DNA of 64,000 nucleotides from Oscillospiraceae bacterium (GCA_902788505.1 CADAKH010000011.1:1-64000); one strand, 5' to 3'. Positions 17,816 to 27,717 are shown, counted from the first letter of the stretch. Translations and numbers: made by a program. Notes: a model not told the origin generated them from the letters alone.

Positions 17816-17974
17816 TCCTTATAACTGCATTGCTCATCGGTATTGTTTTCGCATTTATTTGCAAGGAAAAGATAGGATGTTTTTTCAATAATACAAATGT
17901 TAAATAATCTGTACAGCATTACTGACAATAATGATGTTAGAATTTAAATAAAAAAATAGAAGGACTCACCGGAC

Positions 17975-19699
17975 GTGACCGCATATTACGAAATATTATT
18001 CGGCTTGTCGATCGTACTGACACTGATATATCTGGCAATCTGGCATAAGCATTTTGATGTGCATATTACACTCATTTTCGCTTTCATTCCGATTGCCAAT
18101 CTTGGCTATGCGCTCCTTGCACACTCAAGAAATCTCGACACGGCTCTGACAGCCGTAAAGGTCACTTACATAGGTGGGTGTTTTCTCACATTATTCATCT
18201 GCCAGAGCATCTTCAGTTTGTGCCACATCAACCTCAAAAGGTGGATGAGTGCCGGCCTTACGATCCTCAGTATGATCAGTTTTTCGTTTGTGTTATCAAT
18301 AGGAAATTCGCCATTCTTTTACAAAACGGTCAGTTTTGAGATCGACAAGGGAATGGGCAAGCTTGTTAAGACATACGGATTTGCACACACGCTGACATAC
18401 GTCATAATCACTTTTTTCATCATTATCAGTTTTATTGCGATGATCTACAGCCTCATCAAGAAGAATGATGTATCAAACAAGACTATCGTGCTTCTGATGT
18501 TCCCTGCAGCAGTATCGTTCCTGAGTTATTTTGTCGGCAAGTTTTTGCCTGCAGGAATCGAAGCGATGCCGCTGTCTTATGTGTTTGGGCAAGTGATATA
18601 TCTCATCATCGTTCACAGACTATGCCTTTACGATGTAACGGATCTCGGTGTCGATACGCTGGTCAACAAAGGCGATACGGGATTTATCTCTATCGACTTT
18701 AACGATAACTTCCTGGGTGCCAACGAAGTGGCAATGAAGGTTTTTCCTGAGCTCCAAAAGATCAATGTCGACTCTTATGCCGGCAAAAATATCGCGATCA
18801 AGAAAACGCTTCTCAAGTGGCTTGGGAACTTTAAAGATGATGAGAAATGCGACCGTTTCTATTACGAGCTGGATGACAGGATCTATCTTATAATGATCAG
18901 TTATCTTTTCGACGGAAAGAACAGGGTCGGATATCAGTTTCTTATCACAGATGATACTGATTCAAGAAAGTACATGAAGCTTCTTGCAAACTATAACGAC
19001 CGGTTGTCTGAAGAGGTTGCTGAGAAAACAGAAGACATCATCCAGATGCATAACAGACTGATCCTCGGCATGGCTACCATGGTCGAGAGCCGCGACAACT
19101 CGACGGGCGGTCACATCAGACGTACAAGTGATGTCGTCAAGATCCTGATAGATGAGATAAAAAAGGACACCGGCAACAAGAAGAACATGCTGATGCTCTT
19201 TGGCATTGACGGCCTCACGGAAGAGTTCTGCAAGAACGTTATCCAGGCAGCTCCGATGCATGACCTGGGAAAGATCGCGGTCGACGATGCAGTTCTCAGA
19301 AAGCCCGGCAAGTTTACCGATGAGGAATACGAGAAAATGAAGGCCCACGCCGCAGAAGGCGCGCGCATTGTCGATTCGATACTGGAAGGAACCGGCAACG
19401 AAGCGTTCCATAAAGTTGCAGTAAATGTTGCGCATTATCACCATGAGAGATGGGACGGCTCGGGTTATCCTGAAGGCCTTAAAGGTGAGGAGATTCCGAT
19501 CGAAGCGCGCATCATGGCGGTCGCCGATGTTTACGATGCGCTTGTCAGCAAACGTGTTTATAAGGATAAGTTTTCTTTTGAGGATGCAGACAATATCATG
19601 ATGGACAGCTTCGGCAGGCACTTCGATAAGAGGCTTGAACGTTATTACGTATCTGCAAAACCACGTCTCGAGGAGTATTATAAGAGCATGGGCGACTGA
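17975..19699 (+). CDS. HD-GYP c-di-GMP phosphodiesterase with 7-helix membrane sensor
   Basis: 574 residues with a GTG start after AGAAGGA. About seven membrane helices occupy residues 1-215, like the 7TM N-terminus of some histidine kinases. A PAS-like segment (about 230-330) and a short coiled linker follow. The HD-GYP domain (about 355-545) has MHDLGKIAVDDAVLRKPG and HHERWDGSGYPEGLKGEEIP, both metal and signature motifs intact. It should hydrolyse c-di-GMP in response to an envelope or ligand signal. No diguanylate cyclase is in the window. The 158-bp leader shows no clear riboswitch. Confidence 0.9.
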   Translation: MTAYYEILFGLSIVLTLIYLAIWHKHFDVHITLIFAFIPIANLGYALLAHSRNLDTALTAVKVTYIGGCFLTLFICQSIFSLCHINLKRWMSAGLTILSMISFSFVLSIGNSPFFYKTVSFEIDKGMGKLVKTYGFAHTLTYVIITFFIIISFIAMIYSLIKKNDVSNKTIVLLMFPAAVSFLSYFVGKFLPAGIEAMPLSYVFGQVIYLIIVHRLCLYDVTDLGVDTLVNKGDTGFISIDFNDNFLGANEVAMKVFPELQKINVDSYAGKNIAIKKTLLKWLGNFKDDEKCDRFYYELDDRIYLIMISYLFDGKNRVGYQFLITDDTDSRKYMKLLANYNDRLSEEVAEKTEDIIQMHNRLILGMATMVESRDNSTGGHIRRTSDVVKILIDEIKKDTGNKKNMLMLFGIDGLTEEFCKNVIQAAPMHDLGKIAVDDAVLRKPGKFTDEEYEKMKAHAAEGARIVDSILEGTGNEAFHKVAVNVAHYHHERWDGSGYPEGLKGEEIPIEARIMAVADVYDALVSKRVYKDKFSFEDADNIMMDSFGRHFDKRLERYYVSAKPRLEEYYKSMGD

Positions 19700-19756
19700 C
19701 GATGTCCTGATCTTTCAGACTGATCGGCCGCACCGATCAATATGGAGGATATATCT

Positions 19757-21502
19757 ATGTCCGCTGAAAGAACATTCAGTCTGCTTTTCCCTAGAGGAAC
19801 AAAAGTAAACTATAAAAAGCTTGAAGATTCGGCCTTTCACGATCTGGGCCTTGATGTAATAACAAAAGAAGTAACGGCCGAACCCAAGGAACAGGTGATC
19901 GTATCTGAGATCCTGTCCAATCTTACTGCCGATCCTGCGGTCACGAATTACAGGCAGGATGTTTTCGAGGACCTCAAAAACCTTCCAGATGTATGTACAA
20001 AACTTCAGGAGCTTTTTGATAAGATTGACTTCAACAAGAATTTCGGCGCTATTAGAAAGTCCAAAGACGAAGTCGAGGGACTCTGGTATCTTATGCACCG
20101 CTTAAACCAGTACCGCGATTACATTACATGCGTTGATGCGCTCAAGGACTGTCTGAGCGATGAGAGGATCAGGTCCGAAGGTCTCAAGGGGTTTAAGGCT
20201 TATGTTGATGAAGTATATTCGGATGCGCATTTTCATGAGCTCAAAAAAGATCTCGAAAAGATCACGACAGATGCATCGGAGATCCAGAGCGTTACTGTCG
20301 GAATCAATGTCAACTCCAGGCTTGAAGCGACCAGCATGGGCCTGATCTCTGTCAACAACAAGCCATTTAAGAAGTCCAATATCGTAAGCAACATCGCAGA
20401 CAGTCTTTCTTCCGGAGACAAGATAAACAACGGCAACGAGTGGAACGGCGACATGCACTACCGTCAGGTCGATGCGAATAAAGACGGCGGAATCCTTGCT
20501 CAGTTCGAAAACCTCGCTAAATTCCAGGCTGCTTCCACACCAGGCGGTTTCCTTATCAGGAACCAGACAGTTGCTTCGATCAACTCAGGCGACGGTATCT
20601 CAAGTTCAACATTCTATCTGGATAACATCCTCAACAAGATGCTCGACACACTCTCAAAAAATCTTAGAAGAACACTCGATAAGTATTCTGATATGGCGAT
20701 CAGCATAATTGCAGATATTATCCCTGAGTTCGTTTACTACATAAGATTTGCGGAGTTTATGAAAAAGCTCGAAGCAAAGGGCTTTAAGCTTACCAAGGCA
20801 AAGGCCGTTAAGGGCGGCAATCTTGCAATGGATGCGAAGGGCTTCTACAACTTCAAGCTCGCAGTAAACCTTGCTGATCCGAAAGAACTCGTCGTAAACG
20901 ACCTGATCTTCGACGATGCGCACAGGATCTATATCCTTACAGGTGCCAACAGAGGTGGTAAGACCACTGCAACGCAAGGCATCGGACTGCTTTTCGCTCT
21001 TGCTCAGGGCGGTGTTTACGTGCCCGCTGATTCATTCGAATTTGCACCTGCAGACTGCATCTACACTCACTTCCCGGCGGATGAGGACAAGACTATGGAT
21101 CTCGGCCGTCTTGGCGAAGAGTGTGTCAGATTCAAAGAGATCTTCACGGATGCCACAAGTGACAGTCTCGTGCTCATGAATGAGACATTCTCGACAACAT
21201 CCTTTGAAGAAGGCTATTACATTGCATGTGACTCGATAAAGGCACTCCTCACAAAAAATGTAAGGACTATCTACAATACGCATATGCATAAGCTTGGCAT
21301 CGACTGTGTCGGATTCTCCGGTTCTCCAGCAAAGGCGGCTTCGCTCATCGTTAAGAGTGACGGCGGCAACCGTTCGTTCAAACTTGAGATCGCCCCGCCG
21401 GAAGGCTCTTCTTACGCTGCTGATATTGCTAAGAAATACGGTGTCACGTTTGAGATGCTTACTGGCGGAACCGGTAAAAAGACTGCCGGAGATGAAGCAT
21501 GA
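19757..21502 (+). CDS. MutS-like ATPase lacking the mismatch-binding domain
   Basis: 581 residues from the ATG 8 nt after GGAGG; an ATG at 19742 contains that ribosome site and is less likely. The C-terminal third is a MutS domain V ATPase: Walker A is TGANRGGKTTAT, the Walker B/D-loop region contains LVLMNETFSTTSFEEG, and THMHKLG follows. The N-terminal part is helical, like the MutS core and lever, but the domain I mismatch-reader and its F-x-E are absent. There is no Smr nuclease domain, unlike MutS2. It overlaps a SpoU-type methyltransferase by 4 bp. A role in nucleic acid remodelling is inferred only. Confidence 0.82.
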   Translation: MSAERTFSLLFPRGTKVNYKKLEDSAFHDLGLDVITKEVTAEPKEQVIVSEILSNLTADPAVTNYRQDVFEDLKNLPDVCTKLQELFDKIDFNKNFGAIRKSKDEVEGLWYLMHRLNQYRDYITCVDALKDCLSDERIRSEGLKGFKAYVDEVYSDAHFHELKKDLEKITTDASEIQSVTVGINVNSRLEATSMGLISVNNKPFKKSNIVSNIADSLSSGDKINNGNEWNGDMHYRQVDANKDGGILAQFENLAKFQAASTPGGFLIRNQTVASINSGDGISSSTFYLDNILNKMLDTLSKNLRRTLDKYSDMAISIIADIIPEFVYYIRFAEFMKKLEAKGFKLTKAKAVKGGNLAMDAKGFYNFKLAVNLADPKELVVNDLIFDDAHRIYILTGANRGGKTTATQGIGLLFALAQGGVYVPADSFEFAPADCIYTHFPADEDKTMDLGRLGEECVRFKEIFTDATSDSLVLMNETFSTTSFEEGYYIACDSIKALLTKNVRTIYNTHMHKLGIDCVGFSGSPAKAASLIVKSDGGNRSFKLEIAPPEGSSYAADIAKKYGVTFEMLTGGTGKKTAGDEA

Positions 21503-22320
21503 ACATAATCGATATAACCCGTCCGGACGATGCATCAATAGACGTCTATGTATCCTGCTCGGAGCCTCAGCTCCGGCACTACAGGGATCCTGAAGGCGGA
21601 GTATTCATTGCCGAGAGCTGCAAAGTTATCGGGCGCGCTCTTGACGGCGGCATGAAGCCTGAATCCTTTCTTGTGAGCAGTGCGGTTTTTGGGAAGGATG
21701 AAGTAACTTCTTTGCTGGCTCGCGCAGGTGATGTGCCAATATACCGCGCGCCTTCACATGTCATGGAGAGCATCACTGGATACCACCTGACCGGCGGTAT
21801 CCTCTGCTGCATGACAAGGCCGGTACTCCCTGAGACATTTTCGATACTTGATGCATCTGCGCCACGCTCGCGCATCGCTGTTCTTGAGAATATAGTCAAT
21901 CCCACAAACGTTGGCGCAGTATTCAGAAGCGCCGCTGCATTCAACATTGATGCGGTGCTTCTTACAGAAGGCACTTGCGATCCTCTGGAGAGAAGAGCGA
22001 TGAGAGTCGGAATGGGCACAATGTTCCAGCTGCCGTGGACGTTCATCGGTAAAGAAGATGTGTGCGGCACACTGAGGTCACTCGGATATAAGACAGCAGC
22101 TCTGGCACTGGTCGACGATTCACTCACACTTGATAACTCTGTATTGAAAGACGAACCCCGTCTCGCTGTCCTTATCGGCAATGAAGGCAACGGACTTACG
22201 GAGGAGACCATTTCGAGCGCTGACTATAAAGTAATTATCCCGATGTCCCATGAGGTGGATTCATTGAATGCGGCCGCTGCAAGCGCTGTTGCTTTCTGGG
22301 AACTCGCCGGAAGACCTTGA
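21499..22320 (+). CDS. SpoU/TrmH family RNA 2'-O-methyltransferase
   Basis: 273 residues. SPOUT-class enzymes methylate 2'-O-ribose in rRNA or tRNA with SAM. The N-terminal substrate-binding region (about 15-100) precedes the catalytic knot. Motif 1 is ENIVNPTNVGAVFRSA, motif 2 contains LAVLIGNEGNGL, and motif 3 contains IIPMSHEVDSLNAAAA. All three are intact. It starts on the stop of the MutS-like gene (ATGA). The target RNA cannot be told from sequence. Confidence 0.9.
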   Translation: MNIIDITRPDDASIDVYVSCSEPQLRHYRDPEGGVFIAESCKVIGRALDGGMKPESFLVSSAVFGKDEVTSLLARAGDVPIYRAPSHVMESITGYHLTGGILCCMTRPVLPETFSILDASAPRSRIAVLENIVNPTNVGAVFRSAAAFNIDAVLLTEGTCDPLERRAMRVGMGTMFQLPWTFIGKEDVCGTLRSLGYKTAALALVDDSLTLDNSVLKDEPRLAVLIGNEGNGLTEETISSADYKVIIPMSHEVDSLNAAAASAVAFWELAGRP

Positions 22321-22549
22321 TCAAGCCGGATCTGTTCCCGTAGTATTTGAAGTGATCGATCTGCCCGCTTCGACATACCCGCTTTTTCCTGAAATTTTTT
22401 CTATTTTTGTTAGAACAGAAAATGATTTCGGAAAAAAAGCCCGTTTTTTCCTAAACCTTTTCCTGAATTTGCATATTTAGGAAAACAACCGGAAAAACCC
22501 CGAAAATGATATATCCTTTTTAGTGCGTAAAGCGTTTTTCAAAGGCGGT
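22321..22549. other. AT-rich convergent spacer with TTTTCCT repeats
   Basis: Contains several TTTTTCCT(G)AAA-like words (22384, 22443, 22457) and a TTTTCCT/AGGAAAA inverted repeat (22458-22485), then a GGAAAAACCCCG run. It is probably a terminator region for the converging genes. No gene is seen. Confidence 0.45.
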
Positions 22550-22891
22550 TCAGATACTCCAGTTTTCCCTGGGCGGATCGTTTATAACGATAAATACATC
22601 TTTGGGTTCGATCTTAAGGTTACTGCTGAGTTTGTTCTTTATTAATGTGATCGCGCTCTGCTTCTGCTCAGCGGTTCTGCCGGGGAAGATCGTGAGCCCG
22701 ATTATCATGAAGTTGTCAGACTTGAAGTCCGGAAATTCGAAATCCGCCTTGTCGTACTCGATGATGCGCTGGAAGCGGTCCCAGTCTTCGATGCCAAGAG
22801 ATTCTACGAGTCCCGCGTGGACTGACTCGAGAAGTGTTTTCTTGTATTCGGCGCTTTTGCCTTTGAGAAGTTCGATCTTGACTAACGGCAT
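22550..22891 (-). CDS. Tautomerase (4-oxalocrotonate tautomerase/MIF-like) family protein
   Basis: 113 residues from the ATG that leaves Pro as the mature N-terminus (MPLVKIE), as the catalytic Pro1 of the superfamily requires. The pattern of two beta-alpha-beta units (PLVKIELLKG, then IIGLTIFPGRTAEQK and VFIVINDPPRENW) fits the longer tautomerases of about 115-130 residues. The C-terminal NDPPRENWSI is typical of that subgroup. The substrate is unknown. It is monocistronic. Confidence 0.85.
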   Translation of the reverse strand: MPLVKIELLKGKSAEYKKTLLESVHAGLVESLGIEDWDRFQRIIEYDKADFEFPDFKSDNFMIIGLTIFPGRTAEQKQSAITLIKNKLSSNLKIEPKDVFIVINDPPRENWSI

Positions 22892-23080
22892 ATGTCTCAC
22901 CCGTCCGTTTTTCGAACATTATAGCAGAATCGGGAAGGCGGTTTGGGGGTGGAAAGTTAGCCTAAACACACTTCACAAAACAAAGGTAAGGAAACCGCTA
23001 AAAATGAGCACGTATTTTTAAGCAGGCACACTAATAATCTGTTATAATGTCGCCGGCAAAAACGATTAGAGGTATTTAAG

Positions 23081-23269
23081 ATGACCCTGCCCAAAGACCC
23101 GTTCATGCTTTTGAGCTACATCAACACACAGCTGAGAGACAACTTTTCGAGCCTCTCAGAGCTTGCGGCATCACTTGGTGCTGATGAGGAAAAGATCAGG
23201 AGTACACTGAAGGGCGCGGGATTCATCTACAGCAGTGAACTCAACCGGTTTATCAACGCTGATCAATAA
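23081..23269 (+). CDS. DUF4250 domain-containing protein
   Basis: 62 residues, the full length of this small family. It opens LPKDPFMLLSYINTQLRD, the family hallmark, followed by a helix-turn-helix-like LSELAASLGADEEKIRSTLKGAG. That arrangement suggests a small nucleic acid-binding fold, but no function is established. It is 18 bp upstream of gpmI and may be co-transcribed. Confidence 0.85.
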   Translation: MTLPKDPFMLLSYINTQLRDNFSSLSELAASLGADEEKIRSTLKGAGFIYSSELNRFINADQ

Positions 23270-23287
23270 TTTTAAAGGAGAATATTT

Positions 23288-24880
23288 ATGAAACGCAGAC
23301 CTGTAGTACTTATGGTTCTTGACGGATTCGGACTTTCCGACAACAAGGAATACAATGCCATCGCTATGGCAAACACTCCCGTTATCGACAAGCTTATGGC
23401 TGAATGCCCTTATGTAAAGGGTTATGCATCCGGCCTTGCAGTAGGACTTCCTGACGGACAGATGGGTAACTCCGAAGTAGGACACATGAATATCGGTTCC
23501 GGAAGGATCATCTATCAGGATCTGACACTCATTACAAAATATATCGAAGACGGTGTTTTCTTTAAGAACGAGGATCTTCTCCGCGCAATCAACAACTGCA
23601 AAGAGAAGAATTCCGATCTTCACGTATGGGGCCTTCTTTCCGATGGCGGCGTTCACTCACACAACACACACCTCTATGCGATCCTTGAACTCTGCAAGAG
23701 AGAAGGATTCGACAGAGTTTATGTTCATCCTTTCTTCGACGGACGTGACACACCTCCGGCATCCGGTAAGGATTATCTCCAGGCATTGGTAGACAAGATG
23801 GCTGAGATCGGTGTAGGTAAGGTTGCTTCTATGTCCGGCCGTTACTATGCAATGGACAGAGACAACAACTGGGACAGAATCCAGACAGCTTACGATTCAC
23901 TTGTATTGGGTGAAGGCGTTAAGGCTACAGATCCTGTTGCTGCTATGCAGGCTTCTTACGACGGCGGCGTAACAGATGAGTTCGTTCTTCCTACGGTTAT
24001 CGTTGACGCTGAGGGCAAGCCTGTTTCAGTTGTTAAGCCTAACGACTCTGTTATCTTCTTCAACTTCCGTCCTGACCGTGCAAGAGAGATCACAAAGGCT
24101 TTCTGCTACAGCGACGAAGATATCGCAGCACAGCCCGGTGATGCTTCTGATACAAAGTGCATCAAGTACTTGAAGAGAGCTAACGGCTTCATGCCTCTCA
24201 CATATGTATGCTTCAAGGATTACGACGAGCTCATTCCCAACAAGTTCGTTGCATTCAAGAAGGAAGAGATCAAGAACACATTGGGTGAGTACCTTGCAGC
24301 TAACGGCTTGAAGCAGCTCCGTATCGCTGAGACAGAGAAGTATGCTCACGTTACATTCTTCTTCAACGGCGGTGTCGAAGAGCCCAACAAGGATGAGGAC
24401 CGTACACTCGTTCCTTCACCTGCAGTTGCTACTTACGACCTCAAGCCTGAGATGAGCGCTCCCGAAGTTTCCGAGAAGCTCGATGCAGCTATCTGCTCTG
24501 ACAAGTATGATGTAGTTATCATCAACTTCGCTAACCCTGACATGGTCGGCCACACAGGTGTTCTCGAAGCAGCCATCAAGGCAGTTGAGAGAGTTGACGC
24601 TTGCGTAGGCGGCGCTGTTGAAGCGGTTAAGAAGATGAACGGCGTTCTCTTCATCTGTGCTGACCACGGCAATGCCGAGCAAATGATGAATCTCGAGACA
24701 ATGCAGCCTCACACTGCACACACAACGAACCCCGTTCCGTTCATTCTCTACAACTACGATCCTTCTTACACTCTCCGTGAGGGCGGCCGCCTCTGCGACA
24801 TCGCTCCCACACTCCTGGAGATCATGGGACTTCCTCAGCCTTCTGAGATGACAGGTGAGTCACTGCTCATTAAGAAGTGA
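23288..24880 (+). CDS. gpmI: 2,3-bisphosphoglycerate-independent phosphoglycerate mutase
   Basis: 530 residues. Interconverts 3- and 2-phosphoglycerate in glycolysis through a phosphoserine and two metals. VLMVLDGFG carries the first metal Asp, GQMGNSEVGHMNIG holds the nucleophile Ser, HPFFDGRDTPP and SGRYYAMDRDNNW line the substrate pocket, and NFANPDMVGHTG and CADHGNAEQM complete the metal site. All are intact. AAAGGAG lies before the ATG. Codon use looks highly biased, consistent with strong expression. Confidence 0.97.
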   Translation: MKRRPVVLMVLDGFGLSDNKEYNAIAMANTPVIDKLMAECPYVKGYASGLAVGLPDGQMGNSEVGHMNIGSGRIIYQDLTLITKYIEDGVFFKNEDLLRAINNCKEKNSDLHVWGLLSDGGVHSHNTHLYAILELCKREGFDRVYVHPFFDGRDTPPASGKDYLQALVDKMAEIGVGKVASMSGRYYAMDRDNNWDRIQTAYDSLVLGEGVKATDPVAAMQASYDGGVTDEFVLPTVIVDAEGKPVSVVKPNDSVIFFNFRPDRAREITKAFCYSDEDIAAQPGDASDTKCIKYLKRANGFMPLTYVCFKDYDELIPNKFVAFKKEEIKNTLGEYLAANGLKQLRIAETEKYAHVTFFFNGGVEEPNKDEDRTLVPSPAVATYDLKPEMSAPEVSEKLDAAICSDKYDVVIINFANPDMVGHTGVLEAAIKAVERVDACVGGAVEAVKKMNGVLFICADHGNAEQMMNLETMQPHTAHTTNPVPFILYNYDPSYTLREGGRLCDIAPTLLEIMGLPQPSEMTGESLLIKK

Positions 24881-24886
24881 TGTGGT

Positions 24887-24963
24887 CCGGGAAACTGTTT
24901 CCCGTGAAGTGTTTTTTTTGAAATGCGAAAACGAAGGTTGCTCCATAGCGGGCAGCCTTTTTG
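24887..24963 (+). terminator. gpmI terminator region (two hairpins)
   Basis: First hairpin CGGGAAAC/GTTTCCCG (24888-24904), followed at 24911 by eight T residues. A second, AAGGTTGC/GCAGCCTT (24934-24959), is followed by TTTGC and may also serve the convergent lipoprotein gene. Confidence 0.7.
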
Positions 24964-25002
24964 CTTGTTTATCCGGCAGAAGATGTGTTTGATTTGTGAA
25001 AC

Positions 25003-26562
25003 TCAGGTTTTCTTAAAACCCATCGTGACCGTATCGGAACCCAGGAGCTTTTTGGCGTCAGGGTCGTTGACGGGGGAAGTGACGGTGATAACGCCATAGT
25101 TGTCGATCGTGCCGCTCATGGTGTCGGTGGATGACTTTAGGGTGATCAGGTCATCGTTGACGGTGAATGAACCGGAACTTTCGAGACCGGATGTGTTGAT
25201 GGTGGCAAGGTTGGTCGTGACCTGATCTAAGACTTGCTTGCGCATGTCGGCGTAATCCTTGTAGCCGGCGATCTTGGCGAGGGCATCGAGGCCGACGGAA
25301 GATGAGGTGCCGAGCATGTTCATTATTATCTTATCGATATTGGTCTCTACGAATGCTTTGATATCTGCTACGAAAGCATCACGGTCAACAGTGACTTCGT
25401 AGAGACCGTTCCTGAGGACAAGAGTGGTCGTAATATAGATGCGGCCTTCAAGATCTGAAGGCATGGCAATGCCAAACTCCTTGGAAACATAGGCGACGAA
25501 TTTGTCGGTGATATCGACGGTGGCCTTGTAGGTGCCGTCAACGGATTTCAGGCTGACCGAGAATTTCTTGTAGCCGAGTATGGCGGCGAAATCTTCTGAA
25601 TCGATGTTCGTGACGAACCAGTCAGGACCGATCCTGATAAGTTCGCATGTGTAAGCATAGGTGTTCGTGGAGCTGCATGCTTTGACTGCATCGGTGATGT
25701 CAGAGACTTTCTTGAATTCTTTGCCGGCAAGTGTTTCGAAATCCGCCATGGTGATGCGGATGACGACTGAACCTTCATGGCTTCCTATCTGCATCGTTGA
25801 TTCGTCGACTTCAAAGGTCATGGTATCTTTAACCGCATCGCGAAAAGCCTTCTCCTCGTCTGTGGGATTGCCGTCGATATCGAAAAGCGTGGTAAGGTAC
25901 AAAGGAAGATCGACATGGTCGGGCGAATCGGGAGATGCTGCGAAGGCAAGGATGACACTCGGATCATCGGACACTATTGCCTGGGCAACCGTATTTGCAG
26001 TCTGAATGAGAGTGCTTCTGCCGATCGGGGGCATGGATGTGAGGAACGAGAAAACGTCCTGGAATTCAGCATCGCTGAAGTTGGTTACGTACCACTCCTT
26101 TTCGATGCGCGCGAACTTTGCGGTGACACTGATGGTCCTTGTCCGACATGAGTCAACGGCAGCTGCGAGTGCATCAATATCTTTGAAGTCACCATCCTGA
26201 AGAGATGCGACATCTGCCACGGTGAATGTCATATTGCATGTGGCGGTATCCTTATCGACAGTAACGGATTTTTCATCTATCTCAACCTTGATAGTGTCCA
26301 TGACATGGGCAGCATATATTTTCTCTTCATCGGTGTAATTATCTACATTAAGAAGCTCTTTGAATGACTTCTTGAACTCGCGGTCGAGACTGTCGGTCTT
26401 TCCTAAGATATCTGAAGAATCACCGGTGCGGACTGCTTCGCCGAATCCGGTTGCGGCAGTGATGACGGCTGATTTTCTGAAGAGGGAACATGAACATAAA
26501 GCCGGGATGAAGGCCGCGCATATAATGATAATTGCGAAGTTTTTCATAGAAGTCCTGCTCAT
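25003..26562 (-). CDS. Lipoprotein with two tandem NTF2-like/DUF5105-style repeats
   Basis: 519 residues. The signal peptide ends in the lipobox ALCSC, so it is a surface lipoprotein. Residues about 33-175 and 185-330 are related to each other. Both contain a helical TDEEK-A segment, then D-T-(I/M)-x-(V/F)-E-(I/V)-D-E, a cysteine-containing A-(V/A)-x-(S/A)-C, and a final W-(Y/F)-V-T-N motif. This marks an internal duplication. A third region (about 335-519) is different and beta-rich. An ATG five codons in (26547) also has a possible ribosome site. The function is unknown. Confidence 0.75.
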   Translation of the reverse strand: MSRTSMKNFAIIIICAAFIPALCSCSLFRKSAVITAATGFGEAVRTGDSSDILGKTDSLDREFKKSFKELLNVDNYTDEEKIYAAHVMDTIKVEIDEKSVTVDKDTATCNMTFTVADVASLQDGDFKDIDALAAAVDSCRTRTISVTAKFARIEKEWYVTNFSDAEFQDVFSFLTSMPPIGRSTLIQTANTVAQAIVSDDPSVILAFAASPDSPDHVDLPLYLTTLFDIDGNPTDEEKAFRDAVKDTMTFEVDESTMQIGSHEGSVVIRITMADFETLAGKEFKKVSDITDAVKACSSTNTYAYTCELIRIGPDWFVTNIDSEDFAAILGYKKFSVSLKSVDGTYKATVDITDKFVAYVSKEFGIAMPSDLEGRIYITTTLVLRNGLYEVTVDRDAFVADIKAFVETNIDKIIMNMLGTSSSVGLDALAKIAGYKDYADMRKQVLDQVTTNLATINTSGLESSGSFTVNDDLITLKSSTDTMSGTIDNYGVITVTSPVNDPDAKKLLGSDTVTMGFKKT

Positions 26563-26778
26563 AAAGATTCCCCTATCCTACAGTCATATTTCTTATACAA
26601 CTATACTCCTACAATAAAGAGCGCAAAGTGTTGCGTCAAGGTTAATATAATGTAAATCTTGGGTATAACACCCACTTTGAGCGGGGTTGTGTCATTGAAT
26701 TTTGCAGGGTGCTTTTGTAAAATTTAATTTAGAAACAAATGGCCTTTTACGGCTGGAAATAAAAGGGAGGAATGCCTA

Positions 26779-27717
26779 ATGGAAAAGAAGAGACTTATTA
26801 CCAGAAGCGATTTTGACGGACTTGTCTGCGCAATGCTTCTCAAAGAACTGGATATTATCGGTGAGATCAAGTTTGTTCATCCTAAGGATGTTCAGGACGG
26901 CAAAGTCGATATTACCGAGAATGACATTACGACAAACCTTCCGTTTGATCCGAGAGTCGGTCTGGCATTCGACCACCACGAGAGTGAGCTTATCAGAACT
27001 GACCACGAAGCTTTCGGCGACAAGTATATTTGCATCTGCGAAAAGTCTGCTGCAAGAGTCGTATATAACTACTATGGCGGCGCGGATACTTTCAAGACAG
27101 TTACCGAAGAGATCATGATTGCCGTAGATAAGGGCGACTCCGCTGATTTTACGGTCGATGAGATCCTTAATCCTACTGACTGGGTGCTCATGAATTTCAT
27201 CATGGATGCAAGAACAGGTTTGGGCCGTTTCCACGACTTCAGGATCTCCAATTACCAGCTCATGATGGAACTCATCGATTACTGTACTAACCATACCATT
27301 AAGGAAGTTCTTGAACTCCCTGATGTTAAGGAGCGTACAAAGCTTTATTTCGAGCAGCAGGAACTTTTCAAGAAGCAGCTCGAGGAGAATGTTAAGATCC
27401 ATGGCAAGGTTGCAGTACTTGACCTGAGACCTCTTGAGACGATCTATGCCGGCAACAGATTCATGATCTATGCAATGTGGCCCGAAGTCGAGATGAGTGT
27501 TCACATAGCATGGGGCTTCAAGAAGCAGAACACGGCCGTCATGATCGGCAAGTCAATCGTAAACAAGAACGGCACGACCGACATCGGTGAGCTCTGCCTG
27601 GCATACGGCGGCGGCGGACATACCAATGCAGGTACCTGCCAGCTGGCCAACGATGAGGTTGATGCAGCGCTTCCTGACATCATAGCAAGACTCAATGAAC
27701 ATGAGGAGCTTCAGTAA
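26779..27717 (+). CDS. DHH/DHHA1 family phosphoesterase
   Basis: 312 residues. It begins RLITRSDFDGLVCAMLL, where DFDG is motif I. FDHHESEL supplies the DHH motif and GGGGHTNAGTCQ is the DHHA1 substrate loop. The family cleaves small phosphodiesters (oligoribonucleotides, pAp, c-di-AMP products) or polyphosphate. This branch lacks a known specificity to me. GGGAGGAATGCCTA precedes the ATG. It is followed by a hairpin at 27743-27775. Confidence 0.85.
   Translation: MEKKRLITRSDFDGLVCAMLLKELDIIGEIKFVHPKDVQDGKVDITENDITTNLPFDPRVGLAFDHHESELIRTDHEAFGDKYICICEKSAARVVYNYYGGADTFKTVTEEIMIAVDKGDSADFTVDEILNPTDWVLMNFIMDARTGLGRFHDFRISNYQLMMELIDYCTNHTIKEVLELPDVKERTKLYFEQQELFKKQLEENVKIHGKVAVLDLRPLETIYAGNRFMIYAMWPEVEMSVHIAWGFKKQNTAVMIGKSIVNKNGTTDIGELCLAYGGGGHTNAGTCQLANDEVDAALPDIIARLNEHEELQ

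Noticed and set aside
26776..27504. 242-codon minus-strand frame
   Set aside because: Antisense to the DHH phosphoesterase, which has intact catalytic motifs.
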